DNA of 64,000 nt from Rhizobiaceae bacterium. GTDB taxonomy: Bacteria; Pseudomonadota; Alphaproteobacteria; Rhizobiales; Rhizobiaceae. Position 1 is the first letter of the stretch. Every line of letters starts with the position of its first letter. This document shows positions 55,928-64,000 of the stretch, in pieces. Location: contig JAHBYY010000008.1 of assembly GCA_019635715.1 (NCBI GenBank), positions 1 through 64,000 of the forward strand. The letters are read 5' to 3'. Under the pieces are notes generated by a model that worked only from the letters and a program-made list of their open reading frames with translations, searched no databases and was not told the DNA's origin. The translations under genes were made by a program, and so were the position numbers.

Positions 55928-56226
55928 GTCGAGGCCATGTAGGAATCGCCGCCGCCGGGCAGCGCCCGCATGGCACGCAGCACGGCCTGCGGCGGCGTTC
56001 CGGTCTCCTCGGCGAAGCGCAGCAGGGTCGGCTCGTGCGCCGCGACGAAGCGCAGCACGCCGGCGAGGAAGCCCGGTTCGGAGGCGGCCTGCCGTATCGC
56101 CGACGCCTCGATGCCGGTCAGCGCCAGGAAGCGCGGCAGCAATACCGGGTCGGCAGCCACGAATCCCAGCGCCGCGATCGCGATCGTGTCGGCATCGGCG
56201 GAAGGCCTGACGTCTTTCGGCAGCAC
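55924..56226 (-). CDS. DUF3572 protein
   Basis: About 100 residues, all helical: TIAIAALGFVAADPVLLPRF, LALTGIEASAIRQAASEPGF, LAGVLRFVAAHEPTLLRFAE, ending GGDSYMAST. This is a small alphaproteobacterial family of unknown function that usually lies next to divK. The GTG at 56226, preceded by AAGGGGG, is preferred as start over an ATG at 56286. Divergent to divK. Confidence 0.8.
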   Translation of the reverse strand: MLPKDVRPSADADTIAIAALGFVAADPVLLPRFLALTGIEASAIRQAASEPGFLAGVLRFVAAHEPTLLRFAEETGTPPQAVLRAMRALPGGGDSYMAST

Positions 56227-56409
56227 GCTTTCCCCCTTGGGCGAGTCGACTGCGAAACCGGTAGGCCGTGATCGCTGGTCCGGCAAGGGGGCGGGACGGT
56301 TTGCGTTTCGTCAATGTTCTGCTGCTATCGTTCTGGCGCTCCGGTGTTGCCGCCGCGCCCGCGTCGGTCGTGCGGCGTCGTCACCGGTCCGCGCCGCAAT
56401 GGGGTTGGA

Positions 56410-56781
56410 ATGGCCAAGAAAGTCATGATCGTCGAGGACAACGAGCTGAACATGAAGCTCTTCCGCGACCTGATCGAGGCGAGCGGCTACGAGACCGTGC
56501 GCACCCGCAACGGCCTTGAAGCGCTCGATCTGGCGCGGGCGCATCGCCCCGACCTGATCCTGATGGACATCCAACTGCCCGAGGTCTCCGGGCTGGAGGT
56601 CACCAAATGGCTGAAGCAGGACGACGATCTGCATGCCATCCCGGTGATCGCCGTCACCGCCTTCGCCATGAAGGGAGACGAGGAGCGCATCCGCCAGGGA
56701 GGATGCGAGGCCTATATCTCGAAGCCGATCTCGGTGCCCCGCTTCATCGAGACGATCAAGTCCTATCTCGGCGACGCCTGA
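56410..56781 (+). CDS. divK: Cell-cycle response regulator DivK
   Basis: Single-domain receiver that controls CtrA activity and polarity in alphaproteobacteria. 123 residues: [20 protein letters not shown], phosphoacceptor Asp53 in [16 protein letters not shown], conserved Thr in [16 protein letters not shown] and Lys in AYISKPI. ATG at 56410 ([10 protein letters not shown]). It precedes pleD by 37 bp, the standard order. Confidence 0.97.
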   Translation: MAKKVMIVEDNELNMKLFRDLIEASGYETVRTRNGLEALDLARAHRPDLILMDIQLPEVSGLEVTKWLKQDDDLHAIPVIAVTAFAMKGDEERIRQGGCEAYISKPISVPRFIETIKSYLGDA

Positions 56782-56818
56782 TGCTTGCGTCTCGACCCAA
56801 CCGGAGACTGTCCAGCCG

Positions 56819-58192
56819 ATGACCGCGCGCATCCTCGTCGTCGACGACATTCCCGCCAACGTGAAGCTGCTTGAGGTGCGGCTGCTTGCCGAATATTTCG
56901 AGGTGCTCACCGCCTCCAGCGGTATCGAGGCGCTGGAAACCTGCGAGAACGGCAAGGTCGACGTCGTGCTGCTCGACGTGATGATGCCCGGAATGGACGG
57001 ATTCGAGGTCTGCCGTCGGCTGAAGGCCGATCCGGCGACCTCGCACATCCCGGTGGTGATGGTGACCGCGCTCGACCAGACATCCGACCGCATCCGCGGC
57101 CTCAACGTCGGCGCCGACGATTTTCTCACCAAGCCGGTCAACGACCTGCAACTGATGACCCGGGTCAAGAGCCTGGTGCGGCTGAAGGCGCTGTCCGACG
57201 AATTGCGGCTCCGCGCCACGACGACGCGCGACATCGGCATCGAGGAACTGCTGGGCAGGAAGCCGAGCGGCGACGACGGACGGGCGCGCGTGCTGCTGAT
57301 CGACGAGCGCGCCTCCTCGGGCGAACGCATCGTCGATCATCTGCGCGACGAGGCCGACGTGGACGTGCAGTCCGATCCGCAGACGGGCCTTTTCGAGGCT
57401 GCCGAGGCACCCTACGAATGCGTCCTGATCTCGACGGCCATGGCGGATTTCGATCCGCTGCGCCTGTGCTCGCAACTGCGCTCGCTCGACCGGACGCGCT
57501 TCCTGCCGATCATGCTGCTTGCCGACCCCGGGGATGACAGCCTGCTGATTCGGGGGCTGGAACTCGGTGTGAACGACTATCTCGTCCGGCCGATCGACCG
57601 GCAGGAGCTGATTGCGCGGCTGCGGACCCAGGTCAAGCGGAAGCGCTACAACGACCGGCTGCGCGCCAGCGTGGCGCAGACCATCGAGATGGCCGTGACC
57701 GACGGCCTCACCGGCCTCCACAACCGGCGCTACCTCGACAGCCATCTGTCGACGCTGTTCGATCGCGCCGTGTCGCGCCGCCGACCGCTGTCGCTGATGA
57801 TCGCCGATCTCGACCGCTTCAAATCGATCAACGACACCTTCGGCCATGATGGCGGCGACGACGTCCTGCGCGAGTTCGCCCGCCGCCTGCGCCAGAACGT
57901 GCGCGGCATCGATCTCGCCTGCCGCTATGGCGGTGAGGAGTTCGTCGTGGTGATGCCCGATACGGACGGCGCCATCGCCGAGAGGGTCGCCGAGCGCATC
58001 CGCACCCAGATCGAGGCGACCCCGTTCAGGCTGTCGCGCGACGGTGCGGAGATCGCCATGACCGTCAGCCTGGGCGTATCGACCCTGCGGCGGCCGAACG
58101 ACACGATCGCCGACCTGATCAAGCGTGCCGACATCGCCCTCTACGAAGCCAAGAGCGGCGGGCGCAACAGGGTTGTCGCCAAAGCCGCCTGA
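56819..58192 (+). CDS. pleD: Diguanylate cyclase response regulator PleD
   Basis: Makes c-di-GMP and localises to a pole in Caulobacter relatives. 457 residues: receiver 1 with acceptor Asp53 (VVLLDVMMPGMDG), an adaptor receiver 2 at about 150-270 without an acceptor Asp, and a GGDEF domain at about 290-455. Active site is GGEEF at 371-375 and the inhibitory I-site RxxD is RGID at 362-365, both intact, so an active, product-inhibited enzyme. ATG at 56819. Confidence 0.97.
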   Translation: MTARILVVDDIPANVKLLEVRLLAEYFEVLTASSGIEALETCENGKVDVVLLDVMMPGMDGFEVCRRLKADPATSHIPVVMVTALDQTSDRIRGLNVGADDFLTKPVNDLQLMTRVKSLVRLKALSDELRLRATTTRDIGIEELLGRKPSGDDGRARVLLIDERASSGERIVDHLRDEADVDVQSDPQTGLFEAAEAPYECVLISTAMADFDPLRLCSQLRSLDRTRFLPIMLLADPGDDSLLIRGLELGVNDYLVRPIDRQELIARLRTQVKRKRYNDRLRASVAQTIEMAVTDGLTGLHNRRYLDSHLSTLFDRAVSRRRPLSLMIADLDRFKSINDTFGHDGGDDVLREFARRLRQNVRGIDLACRYGGEEFVVVMPDTDGAIAERVAERIRTQIEATPFRLSRDGAEIAMTVSLGVSTLRRPNDTIADLIKRADIALYEAKSGGRNRVVAKAA

Positions 58193-58288
58193 CTTGCGAT
58201 CGAATCCTTCGCCGATTCGCCCGGATGCGCTGTCCTGACTGGAAATGCGCTGGTGTGATGACCGGTCTTGCAGGGTCTTGACCGGCTG

Positions 58289-58308
58289 GCATGCCTTGGC
58301 GGGCATGC
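58289..58308 (+). terminator. Possible pleD terminator hairpin
   Basis: GCATGCC, loop TTGGCG, GGCATGC, about 100 bp after the pleD stop and just after a second inverted repeat (58262-58285). No clear U-tract follows, so it is weak or Rho-assisted. Confidence 0.4.
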
Positions 58309-58347
58309 GCCGAATTTACCTTAATGGAGCGCCGCGCCGGCCATAGG

Positions 58348-58362
58348 TTAAGAAATAGTTGA
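58348..58362 (+). promoter_or_regulatory. CtrA-box-like site
   Basis: TTAA-GAAATAG-TTGA, one mismatch from the CtrA consensus TTAA-N7-TTAA. It overlaps a perfect palindrome AGAAAT-AGTTG-ATTTCT (58351-58367). It lies downstream of the CtrA-pathway genes divK-pleD but not in front of any recognised gene. Confidence 0.35.
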
Positions 58363-58494
58363 TTTCTATGCGCTCCCGCGTAAAGTTCGAGTTGTCGGAC
58401 AAGAAATCGCCAAAATTGGAGGTGGAAATCCGATCACGACCTTCAGTTACCCCATGATGCTCAGGTCCGCCGCATCTCCTGGGTCCGTGGGGTC

Positions 58495-58554
58495 GGTCGG
58501 CCGGCACTGGCGCATAGTGGCCTCCTCGTACCGCTGCCAGATTGCCGGCCGACC
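58495..58554. other. Long imperfect hairpin in gene-free DNA
   Basis: A 12-bp perfect stem (58495-58506 with 58543-58554, GGTCGGCCGGCA) continues after a small internal loop into TGGC/GCCA (58508-58511 with 58536-58539) and ends in a 24-nt loop. It could be part of an unannotated small RNA; strand is undetermined. Confidence 0.4.
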
Positions 58555-58690
58555 CCCAATCATCCTTTTGATCTGATGGGTGTTTCCGGTGCGCCGTTGG
58601 AATCGGCGGAGCCGGTCGGCGGCTGACGGCCCATTGCGCCCGGCGGGCGGTTCGCGAGGCTGGCGGCCTGCGGCCGCCGCGACCCGAGTG

Positions 58691-58724
58691 CCTCACAAAA
58701 CCTCACAAAAAAACCTCACAAAAG
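58691..58724. repeat. Three tandem copies of CCTCACAAAA
   Basis: CCTCACAAAA occurs three times in a row with 0-3 bp between copies, just before the rpmG terminator hairpin. On the minus strand the copies read TTTTGTGAGG and supply U-rich sequence after the hairpin. Confidence 0.7.
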
Positions 58725-58750
58725 AAGACGGCCACCCGAAGGTGGCCGTC
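58725..58750 (-). terminator. Rho-independent terminator of rpmG
   Basis: Perfect 10-bp stem GACGGCCACC-CGAA-GGTGGCCGTC at 58727-58750, followed on the minus strand by TTCTTTTGTGAGGTTTTTTT. It begins 30 bp after the rpmG stop. Confidence 0.85.
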
Positions 58751-58780
58751 CGATCGTCGGAAATGCGCCTTAAGCGAAGG

Positions 58781-58948
58781 CTACTTGATCTTGGTTTCCT
58801 TGAACTCGACATGCTTCTTCGCAATCGGATCGTATTTGCGGAAGGAGAACTTGTCGGTCTTGGTGCGGCTGTTCTTGCTCGTCACGTAGAAGAAGCCCGT
58901 GTCGGCCGTCGACAGCAGCTTGATCTTGATGTTTGCGGCTTTTGCCAT
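58781..58948 (-). CDS. rpmG: 50S ribosomal protein L33
   Basis: 55-residue large-subunit protein: [55 protein letters not shown]. This is the zinc-free form: the CxxC pairs of other L33 paralogs are absent. Length is standard. Start ATG at 58948 and stop TAG at 58781-58783, followed by a strong terminator. Confidence 0.97.
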   Translation of the reverse strand: MAKAANIKIKLLSTADTGFFYVTSKNSRTKTDKFSFRKYDPIAKKHVEFKETKIK

Positions 58949-59050
58949 GGCGATAGTCCGTTCGTGCGACTGGAGTTCAGACCGGCCCGATGGGGACGGT
59001 GGCCCCGGCGCGGAAAACTAGGCGTCTCCATAAAGACTGGCAGCGGAAAG

Positions 59051-60229
59051 TCAAGCGCGGCGGGTGATGCGAAGAATTCGGCCGAGCGCCAGCACGATGT
59101 AGGCGAGGAAGAACAGCGCCAGCGAGGCGGGAAAGCCGTCATCGCCGAACGCGTCCATGCCGATGCCGATCGCCTGCGGTCCGAGCACCATGCCGATGCC
59201 GTAGCACAGCACGAAGGCCGCATTGGCATTGGCGAGATCGTGGCCCGACAGGCGGGATCCGAGATGCGCCAGGCCGATCGTGTAGAGGGCCGCAACCACG
59301 CCGCCCCAGACGAACAGGACGCATGCCAGCACATACCAGTTCTGGTCGACCGCCGGCAGGACCAGCATGCCGGCCAGGCCGACCGTCGCACAGCCGAGCA
59401 GCAGGTAGCGGCGGTCGCGCACGCGATCGCTGAGCATGCCGATGGGTATCTGAAGCAGGACGTTGCCGAGACCGATCATCGACAGCAGCATCGCCGCATC
59501 CGCCTCGGAATAGCCGATGCGGCTTCCGAATATCGGAAACAGGGCGAAGCCACCGGTCTCGACGGCACCGAACACCAGCACCGCGGCGGTCGCCGTCGGA
59601 ACCAGCCAGATGTAGCGGAGGAAGTTGCGGCCGCCCTCGCCAGGCGCGATGCCCGGGCTTTGCTTCCAGGCGGCGAGCACGGGGATCAGCGCGACCATGA
59701 CGATGACGAACACCGCCCCGAACGGGGCGAAGCCGCTGCTGCCCAGCCTCGCGAACAGCCAGGGGCCAAGCGCGAAGCCGAGCGACAGAACCGTGGCGTA
59801 GAGGCCGAGCACGAAGCCCCGCCTTTTCGGCGGGGCGGACGACGAGATCCAGTATTCGGACAGGATGAACAGCACCGTCAGCGCCAAGTGGAGGACGGCG
59901 CGCAGCGGGAACCACATCCACAGTTCGGTGGCGAAGTAGAAGCCCATGAAGGCGAGGGCGCCGATCAGGATCATCCCGGCCATCGTCCGCACCAGCCCGA
60001 AGCGTACCGCCAGCGGCGTGGCGAGCGGCGCGGCGGCGATCGAGGCGACGCCGGCGACCGCCGTGTTCATGCCGATCAGGCTGGCCGAGTAGCCGCGCGA
60101 CTCGAGGATGACGCTGAGCAGCGGCATGCCGAGGCCGATGGCAATGCCGACCACGCTGATCGACGCGATGGCCGCCAGCGTCGGCAGCCAGCGTACACGG
60201 TCGTCGTCTTGCTCGTGAGGTCCGGTCAT
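59051..60229 (-). CDS. MFS transporter
   Basis: 392 residues with about 12 predicted helices, start MTGPHEQDDDRVRWLPTLAA. Has the loop 2-3-like PLATPLAVRFGLVRTMAGM, YWISSSAPPKRRGFVLGLYA between helices 4 and 5, and the loop 8-9 motif PIGMLSDRVRDRRYLLLG. Similar to the YcaD group of MFS proteins; substrate unknown. Lies 102 bp upstream of rpmG and 101 bp after the NUDIX gene, all minus strand. Confidence 0.85.
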   Translation of the reverse strand: MTGPHEQDDDRVRWLPTLAAIASISVVGIAIGLGMPLLSVILESRGYSASLIGMNTAVAGVASIAAAPLATPLAVRFGLVRTMAGMILIGALAFMGFYFATELWMWFPLRAVLHLALTVLFILSEYWISSSAPPKRRGFVLGLYATVLSLGFALGPWLFARLGSSGFAPFGAVFVIVMVALIPVLAAWKQSPGIAPGEGGRNFLRYIWLVPTATAAVLVFGAVETGGFALFPIFGSRIGYSEADAAMLLSMIGLGNVLLQIPIGMLSDRVRDRRYLLLGCATVGLAGMLVLPAVDQNWYVLACVLFVWGGVVAALYTIGLAHLGSRLSGHDLANANAAFVLCYGIGMVLGPQAIGIGMDAFGDDGFPASLALFFLAYIVLALGRILRITRRA

Positions 60230-60330
60230 GCTGGGGGAAGGATTGAAGCTGGAGGCTGTTCTGAACTCTGGATCGGGATTTGATGGCGTGAAAACCGCCC
60301 GTCTGCTTTGGCGCTTCGCTTGCCGATCCG

Positions 60331-61065
60331 CTAGAGAAGATCGCGTGCGAAGCGATTGCGGACCATGCGGAGGAAGGGAACCGGTCCGCCCGGCCGCAGC
60401 AGCGGATCGAAGGCGAGGCGTGCCTCGAGTTCGCCGAGGATGCTGCGCGTGATCGTCGGGATGTCGGCGGCGCTGGCCTCGTCGAGCGACAGCCAGGCGA
60501 GCTCCTCCAACTCCTGGGTCGGCCCGCCCTCGGCAAGTTCCACGGCCACGCAGTCGCGCCATGCGGCGAAGAAATGCGTGTCGTAGCGGCGGACCCGCCC
60601 CGGCGGCGTGATGGCCCGCGCGACATAGCGCAGGCCGTCCAGCGACGGAGCGACGCCATGCGCTGCGAAGCCTGTCCAGTCGTCGTGCCTCGGCTGGAAC
60701 GGTGCCTTGCTGCCGATCAGCAGACCGGCTTCCTCATAGGTTTCGCGGACCGCCGACAAGGCGACCGCCCGGGCGCGCGAGACGCTGCGGGTGGCCGCTT
60801 CGAGGCGGGACCGGTCTTCCGCTGGCAGTTGCGAAACGACGGCGATGCGGCCGTCGCCGGGGTCGGTGCGGCCGCCGGGGAAGACGAACTTGCCGGGCAT
60901 GAAGGCGTGGCTTCGATGCCTGCGCCCCATCAGCACCCGGACCTGCGCTCCGCTGCGGTCGAGCACGATCATGGTCGCCGCGGCGCGCGGTCGCAGCGGC
61001 CCCTTGCCGAGCACGAAATCCTTCGCTTCGGCCTTGTCCAGATCGGCGCGGGAAATACCCTCCAT
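60331..61065 (-). CDS. NUDIX hydrolase
   Basis: 244 residues. The NUDIX box is split: GGRTDPGD, a 40-residue insertion, then AVRETYEEAGLLIG with the catalytic REx2EE. This arrangement is typical of the larger NUDT19/CoA-type pyrophosphohydrolases, so the substrate may be a CoA or nucleotide diphosphate derivative. Start MEGISRADLDKAEAKDF at 61065. Follows the DUF983 gene by 67 bp. Confidence 0.88.
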   Translation of the reverse strand: MEGISRADLDKAEAKDFVLGKGPLRPRAAATMIVLDRSGAQVRVLMGRRHRSHAFMPGKFVFPGGRTDPGDGRIAVVSQLPAEDRSRLEAATRSVSRARAVALSAVRETYEEAGLLIGSKAPFQPRHDDWTGFAAHGVAPSLDGLRYVARAITPPGRVRRYDTHFFAAWRDCVAVELAEGGPTQELEELAWLSLDEASAADIPTITRSILGELEARLAFDPLLRPGGPVPFLRMVRNRFARDLL

Positions 61066-61132
61066 GCGGCTGTCCTTAGCGGAGCGCCGCCTGCAAGGGA
61101 ACCCCGGCCTCCATGACGTGATCCGGTGCCGC

Positions 61133-61573
61133 TCAGGCCGACTGTTCGGGGTGCGACTCGATCTCTTCGGACGTGCCGCCGAAGCCGTGCATGTAGAGCG
61201 CCCATTGCAGCCCCACGACGGCCCCCTTGATCGGGCGGAGCAGGGTGAGCGACATGATGATCGTCAACGGCACCCAGATCGCCAGGTGCTGCCAGGTCGA
61301 CAGCGTGCTGGTGGCCTCAAAGCCCATGAATGCGCCGACGATCACATGGCCGACGATGACGACCACCAGATAGGCCGGCAGGTCGTCCGCGCGGTGATGG
61401 TGGATTTCCTCGTGGCAGACTTCGCAGGCGTTGACGGTCTTGACGAAGGATTTGAACAGCCGCCCCTTGCCGCAATGCGGGCACCGCCCGAGTGCGCCGC
61501 GCTGCATCGCCTGCATCAGCGAGCGAGCCCGCCTGCCCGAATGATGCTCGCCGCCGAATACCTGCTGTTCCAT
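61133..61573 (-). CDS. DUF983 membrane protein
   Basis: 146 residues: a zinc-ribbon-like N-terminus RCPHCGKGRLFKSFVKTVNA then CEVCHEEIHHHRADD, followed by two predicted helices (LPAYLVVVIVGHVIVGAFMG and HLAIWVPLTIIMSLTLLRPI). The family is common in alphaproteobacteria downstream of rnr; its function is not established. ATG at 61573, 2 bp after the rnr stop, so it is co-transcribed with rnr. Confidence 0.88.
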   Translation of the reverse strand: MEQQVFGGEHHSGRRARSLMQAMQRGALGRCPHCGKGRLFKSFVKTVNACEVCHEEIHHHRADDLPAYLVVVIVGHVIVGAFMGFEATSTLSTWQHLAIWVPLTIIMSLTLLRPIKGAVVGLQWALYMHGFGGTSEEIESHPEQSA

Positions 61574-61575
61574 TC

Positions 61576-63897
61576 CTACCTCCTGCCGGGTCCGTATCCC
61601 GGCCGCCTTCCGCCGCGCAGCGTCTTCTGGCGGCTCTTCGCCTTGTGGAAGGAGCGACGCCCGCCCGGCAGCGGCCTCGGTTCGGTCAGCATCTCGAAGC
61701 GGAGCGCCCCCGCCAGGGGCGCGACTTCGAGCAGCTTCACCTGCACGCTGTCGGCCAGTTGATAGCCCTTGCCGGTCCGTTCCCCGACGAGCGTGCGCGC
61801 CGTTTCGTCATACAGATAGTAATCGTCGCCCAGACTTCCTATGGGCACAAAGCCATCGGCGCCGAACTGCGGCAATGAGACAAAAAGTCCGGATTTGGTG
61901 ACGCCGGAGATACGTCCGTCGAACTCGCCGTTGACGCGCTCGGCCAGATAGCCGGCGATGAGGCGGTCGACGGTGTCGCGCTCCGCTGCCATGGCGCGGC
62001 GTTCCGACACGGAAATCTGCTCGGCGATCCCTTCAAGCTGCGATTCCTGGCCATCGGTCAGTCCATTCTTACCGAGCGACAGAGCGGAGATCAGCGCCCT
62101 GTGGACGATCAGGTCGGCATAGCGGCGGATCGGCGAGGTGAAATGGGCATAACGCCGCAGGTTCAACCCGAAATGGCCGAGATTGTCCGGCGAGTAGACG
62201 GCCTGGCTCTGCGTGCGCAGCACGACCTCGTTGACCAGCGCCTCGTTCTCGGCGCCCTTCACGCGTTCGAGGATCGCGTTGAACTGGCGGGTCCTGAGCT
62301 CGGCGCCGCGCGCCAGCGAAATGCCGACCGACTGCAGGAATTCGCGCAGCGATTCCTGCTTGACCAGCGACGGCGCGTCGTGGACGCGATAGATCAGCTT
62401 CTGGCGCTTGCCCTCCAAAGTCTCCGCCGCCGCGACGTTCGCCTGGATCATGAACTCCTCGATCAGTCGATGGGCGTCCAGCCGCTCCGGCACGATGACG
62501 CGATCGACCGTGCCGTCCGGCGTGAGCAGGATCTTGCGCTCCGGCAGATCGAGATCGAGCGGCTGGCGCTTGTCGCGCTCGATCTTCAGCGCCGCATAGG
62601 CGGCCCAGAGCGGCTTGAGCACGGTGTCGAGGATCGGGCCGGTCTTGTTGTCGGGGCGACCGTCGATCGCCGCCTGCGCCTGCGGATAGGCCAGCTTGGC
62701 GACCGAGCGCATCATGATGCGGTGGAAGGAATGCCGGATCTTGCGTCCGTCGGCCGTGTAGATCATGCGCACCGCCAGCGCCGGCCGGTCGGTGCCTTCC
62801 TTCAGCGAGCAGAGGTCGTTGGAGATGCGCTCCGGCAGCATCGGTACGACGCGGTCCGGAAAATACACCGAATTGCCGCGATTGAGCGCCTCGCGATCCA
62901 GTGCCGAGCCGGTCACCACATAGGCGGCGACATCGGCGATCGCCACGGTGACGACGAAGCCGCCTTCATTGGCGGAATCGGCATCGGGCGCGGCGTGGAC
63001 CGCATCGTCGTGATCCTTGGCATCGGCCGGGTCGATCGTCACCAGCGGCAGCTCCCGCCAGTCCTCCCGCCGCTCCATCGTCGCGGGACGGGCCGCGTCC
63101 GCCTCGGCAAGCACGTCGGCGGGGAAGATATGCGGGATGCCGTGGGCGTGAATGGCGATCATCGAGACCGCCTTCTCGCTGGCCAGCGATCCGACGACGG
63201 CCAGGACCTTGGCGCGCGGCAGTCCGTAGCGCACGGCGCGCGCCGGCTCGACCTCGACCAGATCGCCCCGTTGGGCGCCGTTGCGGAATTCCGCGTCGAC
63301 GATCAGCTCGGGCTTGCCGCGCTCGACCGGGTCGACGCGGAAGCTGCCGTCGTCGAGCACGCGGAACACGCCGAGTTCCGCCTGGGTCCGCTTGTCGAAG
63401 ACTTTCATCACCCGCGCGGTGTAGGCGGCTCCCGAGCCGCCCTCGTCACGAAAGGTCTTGGCCAGCACGCGGTCGCCGACGCCGGCGGCGGTGCCGCGTC
63501 CCGAGCGCGACGGGCGGATCGAGACGACCACGCCGGCGGCCGCGTCACGGTCGGTCGGACGCGCCAGCAGCGATCCGTCGGCATCGCGCGCGTAGATGTC
63601 CAGCACCGTGACGTGGGGCAGCGAGCCGGGCCGCTTCAGGCTCTTGCGCGAGACTTCGAGCAGGCCCTCGTCCTGCAGCTCGACCAGCGTGTCCTTCAGC
63701 CAGATGCGATCTTCGCCCTTGAGGCTGAACGCCTTGGCGAGGTCGCGCTTGCCGCTCTTGTCCGGATTCTCGTCGATGTAGCGCAGCAGTTCGTCACGGC
63801 TCGGGCGGAAATCGCCGGCCGAGCGTTTGCGCACGCCGGCGCCGAAGACCGGCGCGGTGCCGCTCAGTTCGCCGCCGGGTGATTTCCGCTTCGCCAA
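61576..63897 (-). CDS. rnr: Ribonuclease R
   Basis: Processive 3'-5' exoribonuclease able to degrade structured RNA. 773 residues: N-terminal wHTH/CSD region (DELLRYIDENPDKSGKRDLA), RNB catalytic domain at about 265-600 with TIDPADAKDHDDAVHA and RNSVYFPDRV/ERISNDLCSLKEG, and an S1 domain at about 640-720 with DGRISGVTKSGLFVSLPQFG. The start is TTG at 63897: an in-frame TGA (the topA stop) lies 9 bp upstream and no ATG or GTG occurs between, and AAGGA precedes it. Lys/Arg-rich C-terminal tail. Co-transcribed with topA. Confidence 0.96.
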   Translation of the reverse strand: MAKRKSPGGELSGTAPVFGAGVRKRSAGDFRPSRDELLRYIDENPDKSGKRDLAKAFSLKGEDRIWLKDTLVELQDEGLLEVSRKSLKRPGSLPHVTVLDIYARDADGSLLARPTDRDAAAGVVVSIRPSRSGRGTAAGVGDRVLAKTFRDEGGSGAAYTARVMKVFDKRTQAELGVFRVLDDGSFRVDPVERGKPELIVDAEFRNGAQRGDLVEVEPARAVRYGLPRAKVLAVVGSLASEKAVSMIAIHAHGIPHIFPADVLAEADAARPATMERREDWRELPLVTIDPADAKDHDDAVHAAPDADSANEGGFVVTVAIADVAAYVVTGSALDREALNRGNSVYFPDRVVPMLPERISNDLCSLKEGTDRPALAVRMIYTADGRKIRHSFHRIMMRSVAKLAYPQAQAAIDGRPDNKTGPILDTVLKPLWAAYAALKIERDKRQPLDLDLPERKILLTPDGTVDRVIVPERLDAHRLIEEFMIQANVAAAETLEGKRQKLIYRVHDAPSLVKQESLREFLQSVGISLARGAELRTRQFNAILERVKGAENEALVNEVVLRTQSQAVYSPDNLGHFGLNLRRYAHFTSPIRRYADLIVHRALISALSLGKNGLTDGQESQLEGIAEQISVSERRAMAAERDTVDRLIAGYLAERVNGEFDGRISGVTKSGLFVSLPQFGADGFVPIGSLGDDYYLYDETARTLVGERTGKGYQLADSVQVKLLEVAPLAGALRFEMLTEPRPLPGGRRSFHKAKSRQKTLRGGRRPGYGPGRR

Positions 63898-63903
63898 ATG
63901 GCG

Positions 63904-64000
63904 TCAGTCCTTCTTCTTGGCGGCCGTCTTCCGTGCCGCCGGCTTGGCGGCGGAAGCCTTTTTCGCCGGGGCGCTCTTTTTCGCGGGACGCGCCGCCTTG
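63904..64000 (-). CDS. topA: DNA topoisomerase I, C-terminal tail only
   Basis: Only the last 31 codons are present, an Ala/Lys-rich tail (KAARPAKKSAPAKKASAAKP, then AARKTAAKKKD) ending at the TGA 6 bp before the rnr start. Such tails end topoisomerase I in rhizobia, and the topA-rnr order is common there. The rest lies beyond position 64000, so the call rests on tail composition and gene order. Confidence 0.7.
   Translation of the reverse strand, partial: KAARPAKKSAPAKKASAAKPAARKTAAKKKD

Larger units (their letters stand above)
58193..58780. other. 588-bp gene-free region between pleD and rpmG
   Basis: No convincing gene. It contains stems at 58262-58285 (CCGGTC/GACCGG) and 58289-58308 (GCATGCC/GGCATGC) just after pleD, a CtrA-like box and palindrome at 58348-58367, a long hairpin at 58495-58554, three direct CCTCACAAAA repeats at 58691-58724, and the rpmG terminator. 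The frame at 58316-58696 on the minus strand is too Arg/Gly/Pro-rich to be a likely protein. Confidence 0.5.

Noticed and set aside
58316-58696. 126-codon frame on the minus strand in the pleD-rpmG gap
   Set aside because: Low-complexity Arg/Pro/Gly start, no ribosome-binding site, and it crosses several inverted repeats; more likely chance.

Overview
The window is a GC-rich stretch of a bacterial chromosome that reads as an alphaproteobacterium of the order Rhizobiales (Hyphomicrobiales), most like the Phyllobacteriaceae (Mesorhizobium and relatives). The reasons are the gene order rimP-nusA-ylxR-infB-rbfA-truB next to rpsO-pnp, the DivK/PleD cell-cycle pair, a zinc-ribbon DinB with a GAAC-N7-GAAC type SOS box, many ABC importers with their own substrate-binding proteins, and large palindromic intergenic repeats. 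This is inference from gene content; no rRNA gene is present. No CRISPR array, complete insertion sequence, prophage or plasmid origin was seen.

Layout. 1-10.6 kb (all minus): translation and RNA core genes (pnp partial, rpsO, corA, truB, rbfA, infB, ylxR/L7Ae, nusA, rimP), with a hairpin plus U-tract in the rimP leader. 10.9-19 kb: two small unknown genes, a TctCBA tripartite tricarboxylate-type transporter, an orphan anti-sigma-like membrane protein, an MFS transporter, an orphan BMP-type binding protein, msrA, a small membrane protein and tRNA-Ser(GGA), with a decayed gene fragment just 3' of the tRNA. 19.4-34.8 kb: a large polyol catabolic locus. Its minus arm holds a PfkB kinase, a KbaZ/GatZ-like protein, two SDR dehydrogenases, a ROK kinase, an IMPase-family phosphatase, a ROK repressor and a tagatose 3-epimerase-like protein. 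Its plus arm holds an AraC regulator, a binding protein, two permeases, a 79-residue membrane protein, a zinc alcohol dehydrogenase and an ABC ATPase. The set matches the galactitol/D-altritol pathway known from Agrobacterium, in which D-tagatose is phosphorylated and epimerised to fructose 6-phosphate.

34.9-42.3 kb: housekeeping genes (moeA, moaC, trpC, trpD, a PpiD-like chaperone, tpiA, ssb). 42.3-53.3 kb: the most unusual region. A GntR regulator with two DNA-binding domains and a GT1-type glycosyltransferase run one way. Running the other way are a polyamine/opine-type ABC importer, a second paralogous glycosyltransferase, three tandem paralogous cupins and an aldehyde dehydrogenase. Every sizeable gap inside the plus-strand arm carries a large palindromic repeat, including a perfect 45-bp inverted repeat. 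I do not recognise this combination as a described pathway; it looks like uptake and oxidation of an amine or amino-sugar type compound together with a glycosyl transfer step.

53.3-64 kb: SOS-controlled dinB, a GNAT acetyltransferase, a HAD hydrolase and DUF3572 pair, divK-pleD, a 588-bp gene-free stretch with a CtrA-like box and a long hairpin, rpmG, an MFS transporter, a NUDIX hydrolase, DUF983, rnr (TTG start) and the 3' end of topA. The edges cut pnp (its C-terminus is missing) and topA (only its last 31 codons are present).
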